Source: Candidatus Saccharimonadota bacterium (GTDB lineage: Bacteria > Patescibacteriota > Saccharimonadia > Saccharimonadales > UBA4665). From it: a DNA stretch of 16,895 nucleotides. Made by a program: the position numbers and the translations under genes. Shown here one piece after another: positions 6,160 to 13,294 of the stretch (positions within the stretch are counted from its first letter, which is position 1; every line of letters starts with the position of its first letter). The notes beneath the pieces are model-generated. The model saw only the letters and a list, made by a program, of their open reading frames with translations, was not told the origin of the DNA and did no database searches. Where the stretch lies: NCBI GenBank assembly GCA_029288335.1, contig JARIHJ010000061.1:1-16895 (forward strand), read 5' to 3'.

Positions 6160-7032
6160 ATGCCTGAACTACCAGAGGTAGAAACTGTAAAAAATGGGCT
6201 AGCGCGGCTATTGCCAGGGTTGGTTTTTACTAGCATAGACTACGATTGGCCAAAGAGCTTCCCGAATGCTGCCAGCGACGTTGAGGCATTTTTAGTTGGT
6301 GCAAGTGTAGTCGAGGTCAAGCGCCGCGCTAAAGTTCTGCTCATTGAATTATCCAGCAAGTACTCATTAGTTATTCATTTAAAAATGACCGGCCAGCTAG
6401 TCTACCGCGGCGAACAAAATTTCGGAGCGGGCCATCCAAATGATAGTTTAGTAGGCAAGTTGCCGGACAAATCTACTCGGACGATTTTTGAATTCACGAA
6501 TGGTGCGAAATTATTCTTTAACGACCAACGAAAGTTCGGTTGGATCAAACTTATTCCCACTGCCGAGGTGCCAAATATAGACTTTTTCAAGAAAGTTGGG
6601 CCGGAGCCACTAGCCGCTGATTTTACATGGCAGGATTTGCAAGGGCGCTTAGCGCGTCGGCCCAACACCTCTATAAAAGCCGCCATTCTGGACCAAAGTG
6701 TCATCGCCGGCATCGGCAACATTTATGCCGATGAAAGCCTCTGGGCTGCCAAAATTCACCCAGCAACACTCGTGAAAAATGTTAGCGCTAGCAAAATTAA
6801 AGCATTGCACCTAGCTATCCACGAAGTTTTGGAACTGTCGATCGCGAGCGGTGGCAGCACTGATCGTAACTATGTTGATGCCGAAGGTAACAAGGGTAGT
6901 TACCTAAAATTCGCCAAAGTTTTTCGCCGGGTAGGTCTGCCTTGCCCTCGCTGCGGCACAACTATAATTAAAACCAAAGTCGCGGGCAGAGGCACGCACA
7001 TTTGTCCAAAATGCCAGAGGTTAACTAAATGA
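6160..7032 (+). CDS. mutM: Formamidopyrimidine-DNA glycosylase
   Basis: Bifunctional DNA glycosylase/AP lyase of base excision repair that removes 8-oxoguanine and formamidopyrimidines. The 290-residue protein starts with MPELPEVETV, with the Pro2 nucleophile (after Met removal) and Glu3. Lys58 lies in RRAKVLLIEL. The helix-two-turn-helix is in DQSVIAGIGNIYADESLWAA. The C-terminal zinc finger has Cys262, Cys265, Cys282 and Cys285, with the phosphate-binding Arg277 in KVAGRGTHICPKC. All expected catalytic elements are present and the length is only slightly above the usual 270-275. The stop overlaps the holA start by 4 nt (ATGA), so it is coupled to holA. The -10 box lies directly before the ATG, so the mRNA is probably leaderless. 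Confidence 0.97.
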   Translation: MPELPEVETVKNGLARLLPGLVFTSIDYDWPKSFPNAASDVEAFLVGASVVEVKRRAKVLLIELSSKYSLVIHLKMTGQLVYRGEQNFGAGHPNDSLVGKLPDKSTRTIFEFTNGAKLFFNDQRKFGWIKLIPTAEVPNIDFFKKVGPEPLAADFTWQDLQGRLARRPNTSIKAAILDQSVIAGIGNIYADESLWAAKIHPATLVKNVSASKIKALHLAIHEVLELSIASGGSTDRNYVDAEGNKGSYLKFAKVFRRVGLPCPRCGTTIIKTKVAGRGTHICPKCQRLTK

Positions 7033-7943
7033 TAATCACGCTGACGGGGGAGAATGATTTTGCTAGAGCTAGCGAGCTAAAAGCGTTAGTCGATAAATTT
7101 GTGAACGAAAATGGCGAACTGGCGCTGGAACGTATCGACGGCGAAGAAAGTGAGTTCGCTAGAGTTTCCGAAGCGCTGACTAGTTTGCCATTTCTAGCTA
7201 GCAAAAAACTAGTTGTTTTTAAAAATCCTAGCGCTAGCCGTGAATTCCTGGAGGGTTACGAGCAGCTGCTAAAAAACCTACCGGAAACGACAGATTTAAT
7301 TTTGGCCGAGGCTAAGCTGGATAAGCGGACGAATTTGTATAAATATCTGAAAAAATCTAGCGATTGGCGCGAATTTAATAACCTCGACGCCAGCGCGCTA
7401 ACAAGCTGGCTAGCAAAAGAAGCTAAGGCTAGCGGCGGTGAAATTAACGCTAGCGATGCCAAGTTTCTGGTCGAACGGGTGGGCGAAGACCAGCAGAAAC
7501 TATCTAGCGAGTTAACTAAGCTGCTGGCATTTGATCCGAAGATTACCAAAGAAAATATCGAAAAGCTCGTCGCACCGACGCTGCAAAGTAAAATTTTCGA
7601 CTTGCTTGACGCTGCCTTTAGCGGCAACAAAAAACGTGCGCTCAAAATTTACGCGGAGCAGCGTCAGTTAGGTGAGGAGCCGCAAAAAATTATCGGCCTG
7701 CTAGCCTGGCAGTTGCACCTATTGGCGCTAGCTAAGGCCGCCGGCAATAAGTCGCAGTTTGATATCGCGAGCGACGCCAAAGTCAGTCCATACTCGCTAA
7801 AAAATGCTTTGGTATTAGCAAAGCGGCTGGAGCTGGCTGACATAAAACGCTACGTTAGCGATCTGTTAGCGCTTGACCGGCAACTAAAATCGACCACACT
7901 TGATGCCGACGAGGCGCTAAAAACTTATCTGTTGGAGCTGTAA
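7029..7943 (+). CDS. holA: DNA polymerase III delta subunit
   Basis: A 304-residue clamp-loader delta subunit that opens the beta sliding clamp. It begins MIITLTGENDFARASELKAL, where the family normally has YLxxGxexxL. The AAA+-like core lacks a Walker A motif, as expected for delta. Family-like segments are SLPFLASKKLVVFKNP, TDLILAEAKLDKRTNLYKYL, WLAKEAKASGGEI, LVERVGEDQQKLSSELTKL, KIFDLLDAAFSGNKKRALKI, EPQKIIGLLAWQLHLL and the C-terminal LLALDRQLKSTTLDADEAL. It starts in an ATGA overlap with mutM and is followed four bases later by the SCEGH protein gene. Its DNA is remarkable for eight copies of GCTAGC in 915 bp (see findings). Confidence 0.93.
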   Translation: MIITLTGENDFARASELKALVDKFVNENGELALERIDGEESEFARVSEALTSLPFLASKKLVVFKNPSASREFLEGYEQLLKNLPETTDLILAEAKLDKRTNLYKYLKKSSDWREFNNLDASALTSWLAKEAKASGGEINASDAKFLVERVGEDQQKLSSELTKLLAFDPKITKENIEKLVAPTLQSKIFDLLDAAFSGNKKRALKIYAEQRQLGEEPQKIIGLLAWQLHLLALAKAAGNKSQFDIASDAKVSPYSLKNALVLAKRLELADIKRYVSDLLALDRQLKSTTLDADEALKTYLLEL

Positions 7944-7947
7944 TTTT

Positions 7948-8355
7948 ATGAGCAATTTGGTGGATATCGAAAAGAGAGTAGACGGTTTCCGTGACGCACT
8001 TGATGAGCCGGTCGACCCAAAAATTAAAAAACTGGTTGTTGCTCTGATTAATGCCGGCTTTGAGACCTCGGCTTCGTGCGAAGGCCATCTAGACCACGGC
8101 TGTCCGTATCCGTGGGTTGACATAAAGTGCGACAAGAATGAGGTCAAACGGCTAAGGGGCTTGCTTAGAGAATTCAAACGCCTCAACAAAGCCAATGCGA
8201 AGTTTTTCCTTGTAGATTTTAATGATTATCGCTTGCAGCCTTATCGCCGGTTGCAAGCAGATGAAAAACTGAAACCCAATACGGTGGTTTTGCGCCAGCT
8301 ACAAGCAACGGCTGACGCTTTAGCTGATTATCTGGCAAGTAAAACTCCCGAATAG
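7948..8355 (+). CDS. Uncharacterised SCEGH-motif protein
   Basis: A 135-residue soluble protein without a named family that I can assign. Its core, residues 31-61, reads VALINAGFETSASCEGHLDH and then GCPYPWVDIKC, with Cys44, Glu45, His47, Asp49, His50, Cys52 and Cys61 close together, which looks like a metal or active site. I believe short proteins with this SCEGH...PYPWV pattern occur in several bacteria and phages, but cannot confirm this here. Charged helices follow (KNEVKRLRGLLREFKRLNKA) and then a C-terminal region with FFLVDFNDYRLQPYR. ATG 7948 lies four bases after the holA stop without a good Shine-Dalgarno, so it is probably translated from the mutM-holA transcript. Confidence 0.7.
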   Translation: MSNLVDIEKRVDGFRDALDEPVDPKIKKLVVALINAGFETSASCEGHLDHGCPYPWVDIKCDKNEVKRLRGLLREFKRLNKANAKFFLVDFNDYRLQPYRRLQADEKLKPNTVVLRQLQATADALADYLASKTPE

Positions 8356-8397
8356 TTGCACAATTTTTTAGCTACCGGTCTGGGTAACACTAGCGAC

Positions 8398-8426
8398 TTG
8401 AAAAAATAACTATAATATGCTATTCT
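8398..8426 (+). promoter_or_regulatory. Promoter of the HopA1-like gene
   Basis: TTGAAA (8398-8403), a 17-bp spacer, and TATTCT (8421-8426) preceded by TGC, giving an extended -10. A TATAAT at 8411-8416 is an alternative. The predicted leader of about 25 nt is A-rich and has no Shine-Dalgarno. Confidence 0.5.
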
Positions 8427-8457
8427 TAAAGTAGAGTAACAAAACAAAATCAATAAT

Positions 8458-9684
8458 ATGCCTACGCCAGAACAGCTATCAGCAGAATCAGCATACAACC
8501 CTGCGCCAGCCCCGGAAGCAATCGACGCCGGCAAGGTTGAAAGCTTAAAGATTCGCTTCCGTAGCTTTGAGGAGGCTGAGACCAGTCAACAGGGAATTCC
8601 TGACGCAGTTGTAGAGAATATGTTGACTGACACTTTAGGCGTTGGCGGCGAATATGTAGGTGTTAAGGGTTATCTGGACAAGCTAGAGCAAACACCCGAA
8701 GATCAAGCAGTGATAGGCTCGCCCGAGCGTACCGCTGGCATCTACCTCAATACGCTTGAAATGATACAGCGAAACCTAAAGCTATACGCTAAAAGTGGGA
8801 CTAATCCGGATCTGATCAACGAAGCTGTAGCGGGTAGGCGTTCAATGTTTGTGGGTCTCCGTGAATATGCACATAAGGGTGCCGACGCAATCGTTGATCG
8901 CTGCAATGGCGACGATAATTCGAGTCAGTTGGGTTATTATCGGATGACGGGGCTTCTGAAGGTTGGCGGCAAAGATCTACTCAGTATTTCGGCCAACCGA
9001 GAATCAGAAATTCAGTCGAATATTACCGTACAGCGGCAGGGCGGTGGCAACTTCGTTATGGGTTATTCAGATAAATATCTCCAGAGCCGCGTGGAAACCG
9101 GTGAGTCACCAAAGGCTGATCGCCGGATCTACCTTAATCCTAATTTAGAAGCTACGCCGCACATCTTTGAACGGATATTGCAGGCGGCCAACGATGTGGG
9201 GCTGACAATCAACCTCAAAATGGCTGAGCGCAGCTACGAAGCTAGCGCTCGGGCGAATTCACACAGCAAAGGCAATAGCTCTGGCAATGAAGGTTTGCGC
9301 GGTGATGGTGTCGTTATTTACGCCAGCGAGGCTGAGGCGAACGACGTATTGGCGCTGGCCTTAGCGGTCGCCCAGGATAATCCCGAAGCATTTGCTGGCA
9401 GGCATGTCTCCCGAATTGTTACGCCCATCGCAGAGGGCGTTGGCGTGGGTGACCAGCCGCCAAATAAGAATGACTCATTGACTTCTTTGCGAGCGGAAGT
9501 AATTGATTATGCAGTTAGGCGGGTACGTGACAAACTAGGCATCGCCGAAAAGCAACCAATACCAGCGGATCAAAAAGCTCAAGCTATACGCGGTTTTCGA
9601 AGTGTTTTGCGCAGCGCGTGTAAGGCGAATGGCATTAACCCGGATAATATGAGCTTTGATGCCCCGGAAGCGATCGCCGCTTAA
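8458..9684 (+). CDS. HopA1-like protein (putative phospho-Ser/Thr lyase fold)
   Basis: A 408-residue soluble protein, transcribed alone. The C-terminal half resembles the HopA1 effector family, known from Pseudomonas syringae and from RiPP clusters, where HopA1-like proteins act with APH-type kinases to dehydrate Ser/Thr. The matching blocks, in order, are RRIYLNP (222-228), a helix with IFERILQAANDVG, INLKMAERSYEAS with Lys254, RGDGVVIYAS (281-290, Arg281 and Asp283), a helix rich in Ala/Leu, and TPIAEGVGVGDQPP (322-335) followed by SLTSLRAEVIDY. The N-terminus (1-30) is Pro/Ala-rich and disordered, and residues 35-160 are mainly helical without recognised motifs. There is no signal peptide. 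Catalysis is not shown. The family call is from pattern memory and needs a profile search; the alternative is a Saccharibacteria-specific unknown. Confidence 0.6.
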   Translation: MPTPEQLSAESAYNPAPAPEAIDAGKVESLKIRFRSFEEAETSQQGIPDAVVENMLTDTLGVGGEYVGVKGYLDKLEQTPEDQAVIGSPERTAGIYLNTLEMIQRNLKLYAKSGTNPDLINEAVAGRRSMFVGLREYAHKGADAIVDRCNGDDNSSQLGYYRMTGLLKVGGKDLLSISANRESEIQSNITVQRQGGGNFVMGYSDKYLQSRVETGESPKADRRIYLNPNLEATPHIFERILQAANDVGLTINLKMAERSYEASARANSHSKGNSSGNEGLRGDGVVIYASEAEANDVLALALAVAQDNPEAFAGRHVSRIVTPIAEGVGVGDQPPNKNDSLTSLRAEVIDYAVRRVRDKLGIAEKQPIPADQKAQAIRGFRSVLRSACKANGINPDNMSFDAPEAIAA

Positions 9685-9704
9685 TTGCTGGAAATAACGC
9701 TAGA

Positions 9705-10034
9705 CTATTTTTTCTTAGCAGGAGCTTTTTTGGCTGGAGTCTTTTTGGCAGCAGGTTTGCTAGCAGGTTTTTTGGTGCTGGCGGCTGGCTTGACGTTAGC
9801 AGCCTTCGCGGCTTGCGCTAACTGGCGCTTCTGGCGGGCGGCCTTGTTCTTGTGAATAACGTTTTTCTTGGCAGCGGTGTCAATGGCGCTCTGGGCCTTG
9901 CTCAAAGCCTTCGCCGACGGGGACTTCGCGAAAGTTTTCAGCGCAGTTTTCAGGGCGCGCTTGGTCTTGGCATTGCGAATGCTAGCCTTGCCCGCGACCC
10001 GTACTCTCTTTTTGGCTGATTTGATAATTGGCAT
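9705..10034 (-). CDS. rpsT: 30S ribosomal protein S20 with a Lys/Ala/Pro tail
   Basis: A small-subunit ribosomal protein that binds 16S rRNA. The start MPIIKSAKKRVRVAGKASIR and the following RNAKTKRALKTALKTF, SAIDTAAKKNVIHKNKAARQ and KRQLAQA match S20. At 109 residues it is some 20 longer than usual. The extra part (about 80-109) consists of Ala, Lys, Pro, Ser and Thr with repeated KKP, KKTP and KKAP units, like a histone H1 tail. It is on the minus strand, divergent from the DHH-fold gene and convergent with the HopA1-like gene, whose stop lies about 20 bases away. The start codon is nine bases after a -10 box, so there is no Shine-Dalgarno. Confidence 0.93.
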   Translation of the reverse strand: MPIIKSAKKRVRVAGKASIRNAKTKRALKTALKTFAKSPSAKALSKAQSAIDTAAKKNVIHKNKAARQKRQLAQAAKAANVKPAASTKKPASKPAAKKTPAKKAPAKKK

Positions 10035-10043
10035 CGACGCTAG

Positions 10044-10073
10044 ACTATAACAGATTAGCCCTCAGATTGTAAA
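10044..10073 (-). promoter_or_regulatory. rpsT promoter, near-leaderless
   Basis: Read on the minus strand: TTTACA (10073-10068), an 18-bp spacer and TATAGT (10049-10044) preceded by TGT, giving an extended -10. ATG 10034 is nine bases after the box. Confidence 0.6.
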
Positions 10074-10112
10074 GACTATTGCTTTAGCTCTAGCGTTATG
10101 GTAGTATTCCAC

Positions 10113-10121
10113 TGATAGAAT
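10113..10121 (+). promoter_or_regulatory. Extended -10 of the DHH-fold gene
   Basis: TGATAGAAT: TG, one base, TAGAAT at 10116-10121. The predicted leader is about 15 nt of A-rich sequence without Shine-Dalgarno before ATG 10143. No good -35 is present. Confidence 0.45.
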
Positions 10122-10142
10122 AAAACTAAAACCAAAATAAAA

Positions 10143-11840
10143 ATGGACTCTCAAAAACAACAAATTGTCACGAAGCTCAAGGAGGCCAAAAACGTACTGG
10201 TGACGGTGAGCGCCGATCCGTCGGTTGACCAGCTGGCGGCCTGCCTCGGGCTGACCTTGATGCTGAACAAATTGGGCAAGCACGCGACCGCGGTGTTTAG
10301 TGGTGAAGTGCCTTCGACCATCGAGTTTTTGAAGCCAGAAGCCACGCTCGAGACGAACACTAACTCTTTGCGCGACTTCATCATCGCGCTCGACCGCAAT
10401 AAGGCGGACAAACTGCGTTACAAGGTCGAGGACAAAGTTGTTAGGATCTTCATCACGCCGTACAAAACTTCGATTAACCAGGAAGATTTGGAATTTTCAG
10501 AGGGTGATTTCAACGTCGACGTGGTGGTTGCTCTCGGTGTTAAACAGCAGCAGGACATCGACCAAGCCGTGACAGCTCAGGGTAATATTTTGCACGATGC
10601 GACTGTTATCACGATTACGACTAGCGATGAGAGCGCGCTCGGCTCGGTCCACTGGCGCGACCCGGGAGCTTGCGGTGTCAGCGAGCTAGCCGCGAGCTTA
10701 TCTGATAGCTTCGATAAAAACGTGTTGGACGAGCAAATTGCGACGGCATTTTTGACCGGCATCGTGGCTCAGACCGAGCGATTTAGCAATAATTTGACGA
10801 CTTCAAACACGATGAAAGTCAGTGCTCAGCTGATGAGCGCCGGCGCCAACCAGCAGCTGGTCGCAACAAAGTTGGACGAGCCGCCACCACCACCGTCAGA
10901 GCCGGAAGAAATTAAACTATCCGAACCCAAAAGCGATGAGCCAGCCCCAGCGGAAGCAGAGCCAGAGCCGCCGAAAAAAGATCCGGGCTTACTGGAGATT
11001 GATCACAACTTCGGCGGAGAAGCTAGTGAACCCGAAGATATCGCTCAAGATGAAGAATCTATCGCCAGCCAGCTGAGTTCTCAGGGGGGGGATGCTGGTG
11101 AGGCAGACGATAATGAATCGGAAGAAGCTGGCGATAATACCCGCAGAATTTTGCGGGGCGAGGGCCCCAACTTTGGTCAATTGACTGCGAGTACTGAGCC
11201 TGAGCCGCTTGATCCTTCGACCGATCCGCTGAGCTTGCCTCCGCTAGACCAGCCGATGCTTAATCACGAAGCTGACAAAGAAGAGCCTGAGCCGCCAGAA
11301 GAACCGCCGAAAGCGCCTGAGTCACCGGAGCCAAAAACGCCGCTAGCCGAACCACTAGAACCGACTCCAGAATTACCAGAAGTAAAAGAAGAGCCTGAGC
11401 CGCCAGAAGAACCGCCGAAAGCGCCACCAGAATTGCCAAAATCGGACACGCCGAAGGCTGAAAAGCCAAAACCCGCGTCCAAAAAACCTGAAAAAGGTGA
11501 AACCCTGGCCGATATTGAAACCAGCGTTCATAGCCCGCATCTCTCTGGAAATCAGCCGCCGAAAGCGCCTGAGTCACCGGAGTCGGAAGCGCCAACACCG
11601 CCTGAGCCGCCAGCCAGCCAGCTGCCCAGCGTAAGCGTCGATGCCAATGGTACGCTCATCCATCACAACTCTGACAACCCGCCGTCAGGCGACTTCAAGC
11701 CGGCGCCCGGCTTTGAATCTACCTCATCGGCAATGACAATGCCCCAGCCGCCAGCGCCGCCGCCGAGTCCTAGCGCTCCCGAGGATGACGATAAGGACGC
11801 GCCACCACCCGTACCGCCACCGATGATCCCATTCAAGTAG
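10143..11840 (+). CDS. Degenerate DHH-family phosphoesterase fold with Pro/Glu-rich tail
   Basis: A 565-residue protein. Residues 1 to about 245 resemble the DHH/DHHA1 fold of NrnA-type nano-RNases, but the catalytic site looks lost. The usual H..PDGD motif reads SADPSVD (23-29), the DHH position falls in a Thr/Ser-rich strand (VITITTSDE), and the GI.tDTg.F motif reads GIVAQTERF. The later NNLTTSNTMKVSAQLMSAGA still fits the family. From about residue 245 to the end the protein is low-complexity and acidic, rich in Pro, Glu and Ala, with internal repeats such as EEPEPPEEPPKAP. No membrane segment or signal peptide is seen. It may have become a binding or scaffold protein; the function is unknown. 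Confidence 0.75.
   Translation: MDSQKQQIVTKLKEAKNVLVTVSADPSVDQLAACLGLTLMLNKLGKHATAVFSGEVPSTIEFLKPEATLETNTNSLRDFIIALDRNKADKLRYKVEDKVVRIFITPYKTSINQEDLEFSEGDFNVDVVVALGVKQQQDIDQAVTAQGNILHDATVITITTSDESALGSVHWRDPGACGVSELAASLSDSFDKNVLDEQIATAFLTGIVAQTERFSNNLTTSNTMKVSAQLMSAGANQQLVATKLDEPPPPPSEPEEIKLSEPKSDEPAPAEAEPEPPKKDPGLLEIDHNFGGEASEPEDIAQDEESIASQLSSQGGDAGEADDNESEEAGDNTRRILRGEGPNFGQLTASTEPEPLDPSTDPLSLPPLDQPMLNHEADKEEPEPPEEPPKAPESPEPKTPLAEPLEPTPELPEVKEEPEPPEEPPKAPPELPKSDTPKAEKPKPASKKPEKGETLADIETSVHSPHLSGNQPPKAPESPESEAPTPPEPPASQLPSVSVDANGTLIHHNSDNPPSGDFKPAPGFESTSSAMTMPQPPAPPPSPSAPEDDDKDAPPPVPPPMIPFK
11277..11425 (+). repeat. Exact 41-bp direct repeats in the Pro/Glu-coding tail
   Basis: Positions 11277-11317 and 11385-11425 are identical over 41 bp and lie 108 bp (36 codons) apart in the same frame. 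A further 27-bp stretch at 11304-11330 recurs exactly at 11556-11582. They encode the KEEPEPPEEPPKAP and PPKAPESPE units. Confidence 0.85.
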
Positions 11841-11846
11841 AACGCC

Positions 11847-11855
11847 TGCTAGAAT
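11847..11855 (+). promoter_or_regulatory. Extended -10 upstream of truB
   Basis: TGCTAGAAT: TG, one base, TAGAAT at 11850-11855, just after the DHH-fold gene. The first ATG follows six bases later at 11862. No clear -35. Confidence 0.5.
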
Positions 11856-11861
11856 AGGGAA

Positions 11862-11897
11862 ATGAGAACCCATCGGTTAGTTCGCCCGGAGTTCTGA
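11862..11897 (+). CDS. Possible 11-codon leader cistron coupled to truB
   Basis: ATG 11862 sits where transcription from the extended -10 should start and opens a frame encoding MRTHRLVRPEF. Its TGA (11895-11897) overlaps the truB ATG (11897) as TGATG. It may be a leaderless minicistron that delivers ribosomes to truB. It is too short to judge by composition, and truB also has a GGAG site, so chance is possible. Confidence 0.3.
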   Translation: MRTHRLVRPEF

Positions 11898-12583
11898 TGG
11901 AAGGAATTTTATTAGTCGACAAACCGAGCGGTTGGACCAGTTTCGATGCGGTCAATTACGTGCGGAAAATCGTCGCTAGAGCCGAAAATAAGAAGCCGAA
12001 GAATGTCAAAGTCGGACATACTGGGACGTTGGATCCGCTAGCGACCGGGCTATTAATATTATTAGTTGGCAAAAATTACACGCGGCGGGCTAGCGAACTC
12101 GCTAAACTCGATAAGACATACGAGGTAACGGCCCAGCTAGGCCAAACCAGCTCGACCGGCGATGCGGAAGGTGAGAAAACAGTGGTATCAAGCACTGTCC
12201 CAAGCCAGAAGGCCGTCTTAGAGGTCCTAGAACAGTTCACGGGCCGACTACAGCAGGTGCCGCCGGCCTATTCGGCGCTGAAAGTGGACGGTCAGAGGGC
12301 GTATAACCTAGCTCGGGCCGGTAAAGCAGTAGCGCTGGAGCCCCGTCGAGTGACAATTTATAAAAATGAGCTTATGAGCTATAAGTATCCTGTTTTGAGG
12401 CTCACGAGCGAAGTATCGAGCGGGACTTATATCCGCTCGCTAGTCGAAGACGTTGGCAAAGAGCTAAAAACCGGCGCCTTTACTAGTGTGCTGCGGCGGA
12501 CTAAGGTTGGTAATTTCTCCTTAGAGCAAGCTGCAAAGTTGGATGACAAAGATTTACTTGCTCGGCTTCAGCCGATGCCATAG
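11897..12583 (+). CDS. truB: tRNA pseudouridine(55) synthase
   Basis: Makes pseudouridine at position 55 in the T-loop of tRNAs. The 228-residue protein begins GILLVDKPSGWTSFDAV, then GHTGTLDPLATGLL with catalytic Asp46, followed by KTYEVTAQLG, TGRLQQVPPAYSALKVDGQR with AYNLARAG, and SSGTYIRSLVEDVG near the end. All belong to TruB. It is much shorter than the E. coli enzyme (about 314 residues) because the C-terminal RNA-binding domain is lacking; several compact TruB proteins have only the core. ATG 11897 has GGAG at 11888-11891 and overlaps the stop of a possible 11-codon leader frame. A 54-bp gap with a candidate promoter separates it from the membrane protein gene downstream. Confidence 0.96.
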   Translation: MEGILLVDKPSGWTSFDAVNYVRKIVARAENKKPKNVKVGHTGTLDPLATGLLILLVGKNYTRRASELAKLDKTYEVTAQLGQTSSTGDAEGEKTVVSSTVPSQKAVLEVLEQFTGRLQQVPPAYSALKVDGQRAYNLARAGKAVALEPRRVTIYKNELMSYKYPVLRLTSEVSSGTYIRSLVEDVGKELKTGAFTSVLRRTKVGNFSLEQAAKLDDKDLLARLQPMP

Positions 12584-12592
12584 TCACTGACT

Positions 12593-12620
12593 TTGCGCTT
12601 TAGCTTAAAAATGTTAAAGT
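12593..12620 (+). promoter_or_regulatory. Candidate promoter of the membrane protein gene
   Basis: TTGCGC (12593-12598), a 16-bp spacer and TAAAGT (12615-12620) preceded by TGT. The predicted start of transcription is about 11 nt before ATG 12638, which argues against the upstream in-frame starts at 12593 and 12611. Confidence 0.4.
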
Positions 12621-12637
12621 ATGACAAGATATTAATA

Positions 12638-13294
12638 ATGCAACAAGAACAAACAGAGCAAAAAATAAAAGACCTTCCAGGCGCCGCCCGCCTGCTGCTC
12701 ACGCCATCCTGGCTAAGTAGTTTGATTGGTGTAGTGGTGGGTGTCGGCGTGGTGGTGGCCGGTCTGGTTATCTCTAACTATCCAGGCAGCCAGCTTCAGG
12801 AGGCGATTTATCAAGCGCATCAGCAGCACTTTTCTCCTGGCTATCAAACCATCATCCACAATTTATCAAAGAATAGCTTCTTGGCCGATGTGCCATCGGT
12901 AATTATTTGGGGGTTTACTGGTCTCGTGGTTTACTATGCGGCAATTGGCGTCTATCAGGCGTTTGTGGACGCTGTCGAACTTAAAGAGGAAATGCACTAT
13001 GTTCATGCTAGTCGCCGCAATTTGCTGCGGCAGACAGGTTTAAGGCTTTTGGTCAGGGTTATCACCCTAATTGGTTGGTTTATTGCCTTACAGGTGAGCC
13101 TGCACTACGCGCTGCCGTATTGTCTGGCATTGGCTGACGGCTCGGCAGGTTTGGCGCTGTCGACACTGGCTAAAGCTTATCTTGCCGTTGTGATTCTTTA
13201 TGGGGCCGTCCAGCTGAATGCTATTTTCTTCCGGCTTGTGGTGCTGCGGCCGCGAGTTTTTTCGGCGTCGCCGGTGAGGGAGCAAAAAAGCTAA
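12638..13294 (+). CDS. Four-helix membrane protein, function unknown
   Basis: A 218-residue protein I cannot name. Hydrophobic segments lie at about residues 26-46, 86-108, 136-162 and 174-203. The N-terminal 20 residues are polar and probably cytosolic. The segment between helices 2 and 3 (VELKEEMHYVHASRRNLLRQ) is charged and probably cytosolic too; the positive-inside pattern supports four helices with both ends inside. I chose ATG 12638 because a plausible -10 lies between it and the earlier in-frame starts. Its TAA overlaps the next ATG as TAATG, so it is coupled to the CMP-kinase-like gene. No catalytic motif was seen. Confidence 0.7.
   Translation: MQQEQTEQKIKDLPGAARLLLTPSWLSSLIGVVVGVGVVVAGLVISNYPGSQLQEAIYQAHQQHFSPGYQTIIHNLSKNSFLADVPSVIIWGFTGLVVYYAAIGVYQAFVDAVELKEEMHYVHASRRNLLRQTGLRLLVRVITLIGWFIALQVSLHYALPYCLALADGSAGLALSTLAKAYLAVVILYGAVQLNAIFFRLVVLRPRVFSASPVREQKS

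Noticed and set aside
9667..9704. Terminator after the HopA1-like gene
   Set aside because: AAGCG/CGCTT around the stop forms only a five-base stem, and the T-run that follows 30 bases later is within the rpsT coding end.
11277..11582. Possible CRISPR-like repeat array
   Set aside because: The repeats are in frame within a continuous coding region, have unequal spacing and no palindromic repeat, and no cas gene is near.
11260..11598. Minus-strand frames inside the DHH-fold gene tail
   Set aside because: They arise from the low-complexity Pro/Glu codons read backwards; their Leu/Ala or Gly/Ser runs mirror the repeat.
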